A stretch of 64,000 bases of DNA from CAZDXB01 sp964509335 (GCA_964509335.1 CAZDXB010000013.1:19935-83934); one strand, 5' to 3'. Numbered from the stretch's first letter, positions 17,138-26,369 are shown. Notes: generated from the sequence alone by a model not told the origin. Made by a program: numbers and translations.

Positions 17138-17938
17138 TTAATCCGCTCCGGCGGCGGCTGGATTGTAATCCCTTTCGGACAACTTATAATTCAAAGCGGA
17201 ATGCAATTCGTCTTTCTCTATGTCGATTGTCATCATCCCGCCCTCGGCTATTGATATAGCGCCGGTTTCCTCTGATACCGTCAAAACGACAACGTCCGCT
17301 TGCTCGGACAAACCCAAGGCGGCTCTATGTCTAGTCCCTAAGTTCTTTCCCGAGTATTTGGTTACCGTCGATAAAGGCAAAACGCAGCGCGCGGCGATTA
17401 TAGTTTTATTTTCAATAATAACCGCTCCGTCGTGCAAGGGCGACTTCGGATTGAATACCGAAGCCAACAACTCTTTAGAAACAATTGAATTCAATTGAAC
17501 GCCCGTATCGACGGTCATTTCTACGTTTTGAGAACGAGTAAATACTATCAAAGCGCCGATGTGCTTTTCGGAAAATTCTATAGCCGCTTCTACGACTTCG
17601 TCTATTGTTTGAGCTATTTTAGATTTTCCAAAAGCTTTAAATATCGGGCTTCGCGTTATCATTAAGAGCAACCTGCGCAATTCCGGCTGAAACAATATTA
17701 TGAAAGCGAGCAACCAAATATCGGCAATCGTACGCAATATCCAGCTTACGGCTTTTAGGCCAATTGCTTCCGAAATAAACTGCAAGCCGATGAGAATCAT
17801 CAAGCCCATCAGTATTTGAACCGCTACCGTATCCTTTAAAGCCCGATACAGCGAGAACGCGAGAATGGCTATTATAGCAATGTCGATTAAATCTATAATA
17901 GTTACGCTTAGAAAACCTATTTTGAAAAACTCCAGCAC
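17138..17938 (-). CDS. cdaA: Diadenylate cyclase CdaA (c-di-AMP synthase)
   Basis: A membrane-bound DAC-domain enzyme that makes cyclic di-AMP from two ATP. The 266 residues start with three closely spaced transmembrane helices (~10-90), then a coiled linker and the DisA_N catalytic domain. The 'LHDGAVII' box (Asp170-Gly-Ala172) and the 'GTRHRAALGLSE' box (Arg203-His-Arg205) are intact, as is 'SEETGAISIAEGG'. The start is GTG at 17938. It follows phoH by 34 bases. The hydrolase PgpH at 4.2-6.5 kb supplies the opposite activity. In many Bacteroidota cdaA follows folP; here phoH takes that position. Confidence 0.95.
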   Translation of the reverse strand: MLEFFKIGFLSVTIIDLIDIAIIAILAFSLYRALKDTVAVQILMGLMILIGLQFISEAIGLKAVSWILRTIADIWLLAFIILFQPELRRLLLMITRSPIFKAFGKSKIAQTIDEVVEAAIEFSEKHIGALIVFTRSQNVEMTVDTGVQLNSIVSKELLASVFNPKSPLHDGAVIIENKTIIAARCVLPLSTVTKYSGKNLGTRHRAALGLSEQADVVVLTVSEETGAISIAEGGMMTIDIEKDELHSALNYKLSERDYNPAAAGAD

Positions 17939-17972
17939 TTACTTCCGCTATTCGTTAAATATTAATTGTCTT

Positions 17973-18941
17973 TTACTCGCTCTTCTTAGGCGCGAAACCG
18001 TTTTGCTCGTATGCGTTTATTATTTTCGAGACCAAATGATGCCTTACTACGTCGGATTTTTCGAAATAGACAAATTCGATGCCCTTTATACCCTTCAGAA
18101 TTTTCGCGGCGTCCACAAGCCCCGAGTTATGTTTATCTTTTAAGTCGATTTGGGTTATATCGCCGGTAACGATAGCCTTAGAGTTAGTTCCCATTCGAGT
18201 CAAGAACATCTTCATTTGAGATACTGTAGCATTCTGAGCCTCGTCGAGAACGACAAAAGAGTTATTCAAAGTTCTTCCTCTCATATACGCTAACGGGGTA
18301 ATCTCAATAATGTTCTTTTCCATCATCGACTTCAGCTTTTCAGCTCCTATCATATAGAACAGAGCGTCTGTTATAGGTCTCAAATAGGGGTCGAGCTTCT
18401 CGGCTAAATCGCCGGGCAAAAAGCCCAAAGATTCGCCAGCTTCAACGGCGGGTCTGGATATAATAATCCTGCCGACTCTGTTGGATTTCAACTCCGCCAA
18501 AGCCATAGCGACCGCCAAGAAAGTCTTGCCGGTTCCTGCGGGACCGATTGAAAACACTAAATCGTTCTCGCTGACTTTCGCGAAATAATCTCTTTGTTTC
18601 GAGTTGCGAGCTTTAATAGGCTCTTTCAGCCCCCAGAAAATCGTGGAACCCTTATTTGTCTTTTTAGTCTCGATTTTCTTATCGTCCAAAATTTCTATAA
18701 CCGAATTAACTTCCTCCACTTTCAAATTGCCGTTCCGCCTGAGCATATAAGCCAATTCTTTAAATATCATCTCTATCAACCTTATCTCGTCGGTGTCTCC
18801 CTTTACTATTAAGCTGTTGCCCCTTAAAGTAATGACGGAACTGAATCTATTGTCGAAAAGACGCAAATAACTTTCGTCGTAATTTAGCAATTCTATTAAA
18901 TCAAAGTCGTTTAGTTTAAGCTTCTTTTCTTTTACTTCCAT
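17973..18941 (-). CDS. phoH: PhoH-family ATPase
   Basis: A cytoplasmic ATPase of 322 residues related to helicase superfamily 1. The N-terminal KH-like segment ('RFSSVITLRGNSLIVKGD') precedes the PhoH domain. Walker A is 'GPAGTGKT' (133-140), Walker B is 'FVVLDEAQN', and 'GDITQIDL' is the conserved later motif. Family members are linked to RNA metabolism and often sit beside ybeY, which I do not see here. It is the first gene of the operon with cdaA, pcm, miaA and dacB. A -7-like TATATTTG element lies ~23 bases upstream. Confidence 0.92.
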   Translation of the reverse strand: MEVKEKKLKLNDFDLIELLNYDESYLRLFDNRFSSVITLRGNSLIVKGDTDEIRLIEMIFKELAYMLRRNGNLKVEEVNSVIEILDDKKIETKKTNKGSTIFWGLKEPIKARNSKQRDYFAKVSENDLVFSIGPAGTGKTFLAVAMALAELKSNRVGRIIISRPAVEAGESLGFLPGDLAEKLDPYLRPITDALFYMIGAEKLKSMMEKNIIEITPLAYMRGRTLNNSFVVLDEAQNATVSQMKMFLTRMGTNSKAIVTGDITQIDLKDKHNSGLVDAAKILKGIKGIEFVYFEKSDVVRHHLVSKIINAYEQNGFAPKKSE

Positions 18942-18963
18942 ATAGTTTTACAAAATAGTTCTA

Positions 18964-18971
18964 CAAATATA
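18964..18971 (-). promoter_or_regulatory. Candidate -7 element upstream of phoH
   Basis: On the minus strand this reads TATATTTG, a full match to the Bacteroidota -7 form TAnnTTTG. It lies 23 bases before the phoH ATG. No convincing TTTG partner is found at 18-20 bases upstream, so it is only a candidate. Confidence 0.35.
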
Positions 18972-19050
18972 ATTTAGTTTGTTATACATAACTTTTAAAT
19001 TCCCCTTCTAAATAGCTAGACGTAACAAAAGCGATTTTACTCTAAATTGC

Positions 19051-19095
19051 GCAAAAAAGCGAAAGCCCCAACTGAACACCGTCAGCGGGGCTTTC
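19051..19095 (-). terminator. Rho-independent terminator after the LysM gene
   Basis: Inverted repeat gaaagcccc (19061-19069) / ggggctttc (19087-19095) with a 17-base loop. In minus-strand transcription it is followed by 'gcttttttgcgc'. It lies 36 bases after the stop of the LysM-domain gene. Confidence 0.8.
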
Positions 19096-19131
19096 ATACA
19101 AAATGTTATTGTATCGCTTATTTTTTGCAAT

Positions 19132-19950
19132 TTATTCGGCGCCTTCGCCTTTACTTTGTTCTTCTTTCTTTTCTTCCATTTCTTGGCTCTTTTGTCTCCA
19201 ATAACGTCTTTCGGCTCTAACTTCTTCGGGCGTCTTAGGACCTTGCGGCGGAACGGTCAAAACCTGTCCCGGGTAAATCAAATCGGGATTCCTGATTTTG
19301 TCGGTATTCGCCTGCCAGATTTTAGGCCATTGCAGCGGGTCGCCGTAAATATCGACGTTCCCGGATATATTCCACAAACAGTCGCGATTCTCGAACCACG
19401 ATTTTACGATATACTCTTCGACCTTCTTCTCACGAATCAAGCCGGGATTAATGTCTTTAGCCAGTTTGACGATTTTATTGTAGAATTCCGGCAGCAACGC
19501 AATCTTGCTCATTCTCAACTCGTTTAATTCGTCTTCCAACGCGTAAACTTCGTCCTGTCTGTCGGCTAAGACGTCGTCGGAAAGTCTTTGCATAGAGCGA
19601 ACTTTACCGGCAATCACGCCTAGTTTTTGTCTGAAAGCCTCTATATCGTTCGGAGTAGCTCCGAGCATTTCATAGACGGATTCGTTGCAATCCTTTAGTT
19701 TGGCTTTCGTTCCGTTTAATTTCTTTTCCATTTCCGCTATCTGCGCTTCTAAATTTGAAAGAGTTTGCTCCAACATATTAATCTCTTTCTTAAACTTTTC
19801 GATGCGAATTTTAGCTTGGTCTTCGTAAAGCTTTTCGTCGGGACATTTAGGGTCGCCTTCTATATCGCTGGGGCATTGAGCGGAGCTTTTCGAAGGCAAA
19901 ACGGCTACCGCTAAGCCTATAAACAAAACAAATGTTACAAATTTTTTCAT
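19132..19950 (-). CDS. Exported coiled-coil protein with C-terminal LysM domain
   Basis: A 272-residue protein with signal peptide ('FVTFVLFIGLAVAVLPSKSSA'). Residues ~40-150 form a long coiled coil rich in E/K/L heptads. Residues ~185-240 are a LysM peptidoglycan-binding module: 'YIVKSWFENRDCLWNISG', 'DPLQWPKIWQANTDKIRNPD' and 'IYPGQVLTVP'. The tail is charged and low-complexity. This architecture fits a periplasmic spacer that binds peptidoglycan. SD-like ggag upstream supports the ATG. The gene follows a coiled-coil lipoprotein by 40 bases, and the two likely form one envelope unit. No enzymatic domain is visible. Confidence 0.8.
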   Translation of the reverse strand: MKKFVTFVLFIGLAVAVLPSKSSAQCPSDIEGDPKCPDEKLYEDQAKIRIEKFKKEINMLEQTLSNLEAQIAEMEKKLNGTKAKLKDCNESVYEMLGATPNDIEAFRQKLGVIAGKVRSMQRLSDDVLADRQDEVYALEDELNELRMSKIALLPEFYNKIVKLAKDINPGLIREKKVEEYIVKSWFENRDCLWNISGNVDIYGDPLQWPKIWQANTDKIRNPDLIYPGQVLTVPPQGPKTPEEVRAERRYWRQKSQEMEEKKEEQSKGEGAE

Positions 19951-19990
19951 TTTATTCTCCGTTTTTGATTTTGTTCAACTTTCACAGAAA

Positions 19991-20326
19991 TTATTTAGTT
20001 TCTTCCTCTTTTCCTTCTTTCTCTTCGTTTGGATTCCAATTGGGCCAAACGTTGGGCCAATTCGCGAGCTTTTTCTTAACGAATTCTGCTTTGTCGCTGC
20101 AATCTCTTAATTCTCTTTCCCTCGCGTCAATCTCGCTTTTTAACTTCGATTTCTCGTTTTTGTTTTCGCTTATTTGTTCGTTCAGGCTCTTTTTCTTTTG
20201 CCTCAGCTCTTTTAATTCTTGCATCTGCTCCGGCGTAACCATGGGCCTACAGCTGTTGGCGAGCATTATCGCCCCAAGCGCTAAGGAAGGAAGGGCGAGC
20301 TGTGTAATCAATTTTTTAATCTTCAT
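19991..20326 (-). CDS. Small coiled-coil lipoprotein
   Basis: A 111-residue protein. The signal sequence ends in 'MLANSC', with Cys26 as the probable lipidation site. After it come ~60 residues of strongly charged coiled coil ('LKELRQKKKSLNEQISEN'), then an unusual Trp/Asn/Pro stretch 'NWPNVWPNWNPN' and an acidic/lysine tail. No homologue is recognised; size and layout recall Lpp-like tethers, without evidence of the same role. A strong Shine-Dalgarno (aggagg) lies 5 bases before the ATG. It is first in the two-gene unit with the LysM protein. Confidence 0.7.
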   Translation of the reverse strand: MKIKKLITQLALPSLALGAIMLANSCRPMVTPEQMQELKELRQKKKSLNEQISENKNEKSKLKSEIDARERELRDCSDKAEFVKKKLANWPNVWPNWNPNEEKEGKEEETK

Positions 20327-20658
20327 AAGTCCTCCTAATAAAACTTATTATTTGTAAATAAACTAAAAATCTCTTTCTTTGTCTTTAAAATCTATCCTTA
20401 AATATCTCTCAATTAACAATTTAAAAGCTATCGCTTCTCCGCAAAAATTTAACAAAACAACTCGCGCGCAAAACTCATAGGCAAATTTCGTAAAAAATTG
20501 CGAACTTACCTAAAAAGTTTGCAATTAAGCTTAAGAAAAATTCAACTATTAGTAAAACCTCAAACATAATTTATTTTAATATAAAGAAACTATTAATAAA
20601 TTTCAAAAATTTATATCTTTGCCGTTTACAATATTTTGGGATTATAAAAAATAAAATT
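20327..20658. other. Divergent AT-rich promoter region (332 bases)
   Basis: The spacer between the minus-strand lipoprotein gene and plus-strand valS contains no gene. It is AT-rich, with short T runs and no strong hairpin. A TATCTTTG element (20614-20621) matches the Bacteroidota -7 form and could serve valS, starting a leader of about 30 bases, but lacks a clear TTTG box upstream. I see no T-box: valS is not controlled by a visible specifier structure. Confidence 0.4.
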
Positions 20659-23376
20659 ATGAAAAAAGAATTCGCCAAAGCTTACGAACCGAGAAAAGTA
20701 GAGAAGAAGTGGTACGACGAATGGATGGAAAACAAAGTTTTTTTCGCTCCGTCGGAAACCGGCAAAGAGACATACAGCATACTAATGCCGCCGCCAAACG
20801 TAACGGGCATTCTCCATTTCGGACACGTGCTTAATCATACGCTGCAAGATTTATACTCCAGATGGAAGAGGATGCAGGGATACGAAACGTGCTGGTTCCC
20901 CGGCTACGACCACGCCGGAATAGCCACCCACGCTAAAGTAGAAAGACAACTATCCGAAGAGGGCTTGAATAGATTCGACATCGGAAGAGAAAAATTCTTA
21001 GAACGCGCTTGGGAATGGAAGGAAAAATACGGCGGTATTATTCTTAAACAGCTGAAATATCTCGGCGTCTCTTGCGACTGGGACAGGCTTCTGTTCACTA
21101 TGGACGAATCGGCTTCAAACGCCGTCAGAGAAGTTTTCATCCGTTTATTTGACGAAGGACTTATATATAAAGGCAATAGAATAATAAACTGGTCGCCTCT
21201 TTCGCAAACGGCGCTTTCCGACGAAGAAGTAGAATTTAAAGAAGTTAAAGAAAAGTTATATACTTTTAAATACCATTTTGCCGACGGAAGCGGAGAATAT
21301 TTAAAAATCGCCACCGTCCGAGCCGAAACGATTTTCGGCGACGTTGCCGTAGCCGTTAATCCCAAGGACGAAAGATATAAGAAATACGTCGGGAAAAAAG
21401 TCGTCGTTCCTTACGTCGGACGCGAAGTTCCGATTATCGAAGACGAACACGCCAATCCGGAATTCGGCACCGGCTGCGTTAAAATAACTCCCGCGCACGA
21501 CCCGAACGACTTCATCGTTGGCGAAAAACACGATTTGCCTATAATAAACTCAATCAATCCGGACGGAACGCTGAACGAACAAACCGGCGAATTCAACGGG
21601 ATGGAAAGATTCAAAGCGAGAAAAGAAATCTTAAAAAAGCTAAAAGAAAAGGACCTGATTGAAAAAGAAGAAGATTATACCCACAACGTCGGCTTTTCGC
21701 AAAGAGGCGGCGAGGCGATTGAACCGTATTTGTCCGAACAATGGTTCGTAAAAATGAAGCCCTTAGCCGAAATTGCCTTAAAGCCGGTGCGAGAAGGAAA
21801 AATAAAATTCTATCCAAATCACTGGGTAAAAACTTACGAACATTGGCTCGAGAACATTCGAGACTGGTGCATAAGCCGACAGCTATGGTGGGGACATCGT
21901 ATCCCTGTATATTACGCCGAAGACGGAAGATATACGGCGGCGAGGACTGAAGAGGAAGCCCGAAAAAAACTAGAATTACCCGACGACGCCTCGCTAAGAC
22001 AAGACGAAGACGTCCTCGACACTTGGTTTTCTTCTTGGCTCTGGCCCCTGACAACGATGAATTGGCTCGCCGATTCGGAAACCGAAGAAACGCCCGAAAT
22101 GAAAACTTATCTGCCGACCGACTTAATGGTTACCGCGCCGGACATTATTTTCTTCTGGATTGCCCGAATGATAATGGCTACGATGAAATTCAAAAATACA
22201 ATCCCTTTCAAAGACGTTTACTTTACTAGTATGATAAGGGACGGACTCGGCAGAAAACTCTCAAAATCGCTCGGCAACTCTCCCGACCCACTTAACATAA
22301 TTGAAAAATACGGAACCGACGCCGTAAGATTTACTATTATATATTTAGCTCCGCTCGGACAAGACGTCAGAATGGACGTGGACGTCAAAAAGCAAGACGT
22401 TAAGTCGATGGAAATCGGCAGAAACTTCGCCAATAAAATATGGAACGCTGGCAGGTTTCTATTAATAAAACTAAATATGGAAAGCGTTAGCGAAGTTTGC
22501 CCCGCTAATAAAGACAAAGCTTTAGCGGAAGACGAGCTTAGCTTCGCGGACAAATGGATTTTATCGAGATTCCACGGAACGATAAATAACATCGAGAAAC
22601 ATCTGTCGAATTACAAAGTAAACGATTACTCTAAAACGCTTTACGACTTTATCTGGGCGGACTTTTGCGACTGGTATGTCGAAATCGTAAAAGTTCAATT
22701 AAACGAATCCGACAGCCCCGCCTATAGACAAGCCCTGCTGAAATTCGTTATCGACCTTTACGAAAAGATATTGAAGCTCTTGCATCCCGTAATGCCTTTC
22801 ATAACGGAAGAGGTCTGGCATCTGCTCGAAGAGCGTTCCGACGACGAAACAATCGGCTTGCAAAAAGCCCCCAAATGCGACGAGAACTTAATTAGCCAAG
22901 AAACTGAAGACAAATTCGCTTACTTGAAGTTAATAGTCGAGGAGATACGACGAATGCGCGCCGAGCTTAACTTGCCGCCGCAAAAGAAAATTCCGGCGGT
23001 AATCTCAAGTTCCGGCGAAAAAAATCGACAATTCATCGAAGACAATAAAAAAATAATCTCCGCTTTAGCCAATTGTTCGGAATTAGATTCAAAAATCGAA
23101 GCGGAAAAGCCGGAAGGCTCTTTTTCTTCAGTCGTTAGAGAAACGGAAATCTTTTTAATATTAAAAGGGGCGGTCGATATAGACAAAGAAAAAGAAAGAC
23201 TCGCCAAAGAAATAAAAAGGCTGGAAGGCAACATAGCAGGCTCCGAAAAGAAACTGAGCAACGAAAACTTCGTTAAAAAAGCGCCCCAAAATATCGTCGA
23301 GCGCGAAAAAGAAAAGCTGGAGAGTATGAAACAATCGCTCGAAAAAGTAAAAGCCAACATCGAGAGCTTAGGTTAA
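20659..23376 (+). CDS. valS: Valyl-tRNA synthetase
   Basis: A class I aminoacyl-tRNA synthetase of 905 residues that charges tRNA-Val and edits threonine. The HIGH motif is 'HFGH' (53-56), preceded by 'LMPPPNVTGILHF', which separates ValS from IleS. The KMSKS motif is 'RKLSKSLGNSPDP'. The editing domain (~180-400) includes 'TVRAETIFGDVAVAVNP'. The C-terminal ~70 residues form the tRNA-binding coiled coil ('DIDKEKERLAKEIKRLEGN'). The gene stands alone with its own terminator. Confidence 0.97.
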   Translation: MKKEFAKAYEPRKVEKKWYDEWMENKVFFAPSETGKETYSILMPPPNVTGILHFGHVLNHTLQDLYSRWKRMQGYETCWFPGYDHAGIATHAKVERQLSEEGLNRFDIGREKFLERAWEWKEKYGGIILKQLKYLGVSCDWDRLLFTMDESASNAVREVFIRLFDEGLIYKGNRIINWSPLSQTALSDEEVEFKEVKEKLYTFKYHFADGSGEYLKIATVRAETIFGDVAVAVNPKDERYKKYVGKKVVVPYVGREVPIIEDEHANPEFGTGCVKITPAHDPNDFIVGEKHDLPIINSINPDGTLNEQTGEFNGMERFKARKEILKKLKEKDLIEKEEDYTHNVGFSQRGGEAIEPYLSEQWFVKMKPLAEIALKPVREGKIKFYPNHWVKTYEHWLENIRDWCISRQLWWGHRIPVYYAEDGRYTAARTEEEARKKLELPDDASLRQDEDVLDTWFSSWLWPLTTMNWLADSETEETPEMKTYLPTDLMVTAPDIIFFWIARMIMATMKFKNTIPFKDVYFTSMIRDGLGRKLSKSLGNSPDPLNIIEKYGTDAVRFTIIYLAPLGQDVRMDVDVKKQDVKSMEIGRNFANKIWNAGRFLLIKLNMESVSEVCPANKDKALAEDELSFADKWILSRFHGTINNIEKHLSNYKVNDYSKTLYDFIWADFCDWYVEIVKVQLNESDSPAYRQALLKFVIDLYEKILKLLHPVMPFITEEVWHLLEERSDDETIGLQKAPKCDENLISQETEDKFAYLKLIVEEIRRMRAELNLPPQKKIPAVISSSGEKNRQFIEDNKKIISALANCSELDSKIEAEKPEGSFSSVVRETEIFLILKGAVDIDKEKERLAKEIKRLEGNIAGSEKKLSNENFVKKAPQNIVEREKEKLESMKQSLEKVKANIESLG

Positions 23377-23424
23377 AAACTATTCGCGAGGGATTGTAGT
23401 ATATACGTTTGAGATATAGCAATA

Positions 23425-23459
23425 AAAAAGCCCCGCCGAAATTCACGGCGGGGCTTTTT
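23425..23459. terminator. Bidirectional terminator between valS and the FN3 gene
   Basis: A perfect 14-bp stem, aaaaagccccgccg (23425-23438) / cggcggggcttttt (23446-23459), with a 7-base loop. A and T runs on both sides allow it to end valS on the plus strand and the FN3-protein gene on the minus strand. Confidence 0.92.
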
Positions 23460-23482
23460 GAATTTAATATAAAATCTATCGT

Positions 23483-26146
23483 CTATTTTAGTATTACGAT
23501 TTCTTTAATGAAGCTCCTGTTTCCGATGTTTACTTCAAGATAATAAATTCCGCTTTGGAGCTTTGGAGCGTTCCATTTGACGATATTTTCGCCTTGAGAA
23601 GCTCTCTTGTTTATTATTTGTTCGATTTCCATTCCCAGAGCGTTGTAAGCGGTGATTTCGATTCTTTGAGATTCCGATAAGGAGAATCTCAAATTGGTCG
23701 ATTCGCTGAACGGATTCGGATAAGCTTGGAAATTGATTTCCTTCGCCAAGCCGTCGTCTACGTAAACGCCGGTTTTAGTAGTAAATTGGAAAGCTTCGCA
23801 CCAAGGTCCTTTGGCGGTTTTGTTCTTGCCTCTGACTCTCCAGTAGTAAGTCGTTGAAGTATCTAATCCGTGAAGTATTTTTTCGGTGGCGTAATTTAAT
23901 GTGTCTTCTTCGAATAAATCGCCGGTGAAATTGTCTTGCGTCGCAACCTGAACTTCGTAAACGGTAGCGTGAGTTACGGATTCCCAAGACAAAACAACTC
24001 TAAGCGATTGATTTGTAGCGTTGTTTTCGGGAGTTAGTAGAACAGGCTCTTCGGTAGGCGCCGATAGCTTTGTCGTGAAGTTGGCTAAGTTCGAAAATCT
24101 GGTTTCTCCGCTATCGTTTATGGCGCTGACATGCCAGTAGTATTTGGTTCCGTTTTCCAAGTCGCTCAAGGCGTATTCCGTTGTTGTTAGGGTATCTACA
24201 TCGACAAGTGCGTTGTCGAAGTTAGCTTCTTCTTCGACGACTTGCAAATGATACGCGTTCGCTCTATCGGCTTCGCTCCACCTTAGCGTTACGGTTAATT
24301 CGACTTGCTCGGCGCCGATTAAAGGCGATTGAATTTCGGGAACTGTGGGACCGCGCGAACTTGTCGTAAAGGTGTAAGTCTCGGAAAATTCGCTTTCGCC
24401 GTCCTCGTTTACCGCTTTCACTCGCCAGTAATAACGCGTGTCCGGATCTAAGTTCGGCAAGAAGAATTGATTAACGGGCAAGTCGTTCTCGCCGTATATT
24501 AACGGAGTAAAGTTAGGGGTTGTGGCTAAATAGAAAGTATATGTGTCGGCGCCTTCTACTTCGCTCCATTTGAAAAAGATTGAAAATGTTTCGTCTTCGG
24601 CGCTGTCAGACGGATAGATTAATTCTGGAGCGGGAATAACCGTTTTGAAACTCCAAGGCGAAGCGGGAAATTCGTTTTCGCACTGGCTGTAAGAAGCCGA
24701 TACCCGCCAGTAGTATTCTTTGTCGTTTTCCGGGAGGGCTATGGAGAAAGTTGTCGATGTCAGCCCCGGTTCGTCGTATAGAGTGTCGGCGAAACTCGGA
24801 GATTCTGAAAGTTGAAAATGGTAGTTTCCTAGCCCATTAGTAACGTCGCTCCATTTAAAAGTAGTTTCCAGAGGGATACCGCCCGTATTTTTTGCGGGAT
24901 AAATCGGTTCTACCGGAGCTACTGTGGTTGTAAATTCTCTTACTTCCGACCAAGCCCCGAAGTTGTTTTCGTCTTTGGCTCTCACTCTCCAGTAATAAGT
25001 AGTTAAGCCTTGGGGCAAAGTAGCTTCGTAAAACAGGTCGAATAAATTGCTTTTATTTACGACCAAGTCGTTGAAGTTAGGGTCTTCCGCGATTTGAAGC
25101 TGATAGGTAATGGCGTCTTGAGTTTTTTCCCATTTAAATTCGTAAGTCAAATCAAGGCATATTCTTTTGTCGTAGGGCAAATCCAAATCTGGCGCGTTGT
25201 ATTGAGTTGTGAACATATACGCCTGAGACCAGTCGGACTCGCATCCGTTGCCTTCCGAACGCACTCTCCAATAGTAAGAGCTGTCGTAATTCAAAGTGGT
25301 GAGAGTTGTAGTGGTTTCAGACAAATCGTCAAAAGATTGGAGAATATTATTAAATTCGTTGTCCGAAGCCAAATCTACGTCGTAAGTAGCCGAGGCGCTG
25401 AACCTAGTCCAAGAAAGCGAAGTGTTAATGGAGATTCCCACTTCGTTAGGTTCTGGGTTGACGGCGATAGGAGGATTTTGTTTAGCGCCGAACATAAAAG
25501 GCTCGGACCAATCGGACTTACATTCGGTATATGAAGCGCTAACTCTCCAATAGTAATTTTTATTTTCTTGCGGTAAATCAATCGTAAAAGTTGTGGACGA
25601 GAAGGTGTTTGAAGATATGTCGTCGTTGTCGTAGAATAAATCGTTTCCCGCGAAAGCGCTTGAATGGGAGACTTGTAAATGATAAGAAAGCGCGCTGTCC
25701 ATAGATTTCCAAGAGAAAGTCGGTTCTAAGTCTATGCAAGTTTCTTGGTCTGCGGGCGCGAATAAATCAGGCGGAGAACCTTTTGTAACAAAACTTCTCG
25801 AAGGCGAAAAGTTCTCTACGTTGGTGAAAGACGCGCTGACTCTCCAATAATATCTTTCGTTATCGTTAATTGACAGCCCTCCGGGAAGCGTGAACGTGCT
25901 TGTAGGATGCGGAACTACCGCGTTTAATATGTCGGGATTAGTGAAAGTTGAGGAAGACGAAATTTGAATTCTGTATAACTTCGCTCCAAAAACAGTGTCC
26001 CAAGCGAAAGTAGAGTTCGTTTCCACGCACCGCTCTCCGTCTTCAGGAGAAACAAGGCTAGGGGCGTTTTGAGCCCAAATATTGTTGGAGAAAATTAAAA
26101 CGCCCACAAGTAAAAGCGATAATTTTAATTGCTTTTTAAATTTCAT
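23483..26146 (-). CDS. Secreted multi-FN3 protein with T9SS sorting domain
   Basis: An 887-residue protein. The signal peptide is followed by eight fibronectin type III-like domains of ~95 residues. Each has a 'YYWRV' strand (one YYWHV) and most open with a proline-rich 'P-S/D-x-G' turn such as 'LVSPEDGERC'. Cysteines recur at matching points in the early domains. The C-terminal ~80 residues ('YPNPFSESTNLRFSLSE' to 'FIKEIVILK') are a type A T9SS sorting signal. A surface or extracellular adhesive or structural role is likely; no catalytic domain is present. It is monocistronic: terminator 24 bases downstream, and its own upstream TATATTTG element. Confidence 0.88.
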   Translation of the reverse strand: MKFKKQLKLSLLLVGVLIFSNNIWAQNAPSLVSPEDGERCVETNSTFAWDTVFGAKLYRIQISSSSTFTNPDILNAVVPHPTSTFTLPGGLSINDNERYYWRVSASFTNVENFSPSRSFVTKGSPPDLFAPADQETCIDLEPTFSWKSMDSALSYHLQVSHSSAFAGNDLFYDNDDISSNTFSSTTFTIDLPQENKNYYWRVSASYTECKSDWSEPFMFGAKQNPPIAVNPEPNEVGISINTSLSWTRFSASATYDVDLASDNEFNNILQSFDDLSETTTTLTTLNYDSSYYWRVRSEGNGCESDWSQAYMFTTQYNAPDLDLPYDKRICLDLTYEFKWEKTQDAITYQLQIAEDPNFNDLVVNKSNLFDLFYEATLPQGLTTYYWRVRAKDENNFGAWSEVREFTTTVAPVEPIYPAKNTGGIPLETTFKWSDVTNGLGNYHFQLSESPSFADTLYDEPGLTSTTFSIALPENDKEYYWRVSASYSQCENEFPASPWSFKTVIPAPELIYPSDSAEDETFSIFFKWSEVEGADTYTFYLATTPNFTPLIYGENDLPVNQFFLPNLDPDTRYYWRVKAVNEDGESEFSETYTFTTSSRGPTVPEIQSPLIGAEQVELTVTLRWSEADRANAYHLQVVEEEANFDNALVDVDTLTTTEYALSDLENGTKYYWHVSAINDSGETRFSNLANFTTKLSAPTEEPVLLTPENNATNQSLRVVLSWESVTHATVYEVQVATQDNFTGDLFEEDTLNYATEKILHGLDTSTTYYWRVRGKNKTAKGPWCEAFQFTTKTGVYVDDGLAKEINFQAYPNPFSESTNLRFSLSESQRIEITAYNALGMEIEQIINKRASQGENIVKWNAPKLQSGIYYLEVNIGNRSFIKEIVILK
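23770..26060 (-). repeat. Eight tandem FN3-coding repeats
   Basis: The coding sequence contains eight ~285-base units, recognisable by the recurring 'YYWRV(S/R)A' core. They are diverged at DNA level, so they look like an old protein-domain expansion rather than a recent tandem duplication. Confidence 0.7.
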
Positions 26147-26238
26147 AATGACGCTCCGATTATTAAAAATATTTAACTTATTACTTAATTAATTGTTTTC
26201 TTTAAATATGCAATATATTGAAAAAAGACGAATAACTA

Positions 26239-26265
26239 CAAATATACTTATAAATATTATCCAAA
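26239..26265 (-). promoter_or_regulatory. Candidate promoter of the FN3/T9SS gene
   Basis: Minus strand: TTTG (26262-26265), 15 bases, then TATATTTG (26239-26246), a full match to the TAnnTTTG -7 form. The spacing is shorter than the 18-19 bases at other promoters in this window. It lies ~93 bases before the ATG. Confidence 0.4.
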
Positions 26266-26342
26266 AAAACGTGAACAGCGTATATTTTTCAAAAATTTTT
26301 CCAAAAATTATGCAATAAATGAAAAATTTTGCCGTCATCACG

Positions 26343-26369
26343 TTAGCGCTCGTTAATTGCGAGCGCTAA
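26343..26369 (+). promoter_or_regulatory. CIRCE operator (HrcA-binding) before groES
   Basis: TTAGCGCTC (26343-26351), a 9-base spacer (gttaattgc), then GAGCGCTAA (26361-26369): a perfect 9-bp inverted repeat with the CIRCE layout TTAGC-CTC-N9-GAG-GCTAA. It lies 46 bases before the groES ATG. This predicts repression of groES-groEL by HrcA and relief on heat shock. hrcA itself is not in the window. Confidence 0.95.

Noticed and set aside
20600..20658. T-box or other riboswitch before valS
   Set aside because: The leader after the -7-like element is only ~30 bases, AT-rich and without specifier or antiterminator structure.
21611..22054. 147-codon frame antisense to valS, and similar long antisense frames in groEL, ftcD, the FN3 gene and lpxC
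   Set aside because: All lie opposite strongly supported genes, have Arg- or Ser-rich shadow composition and no start signals.
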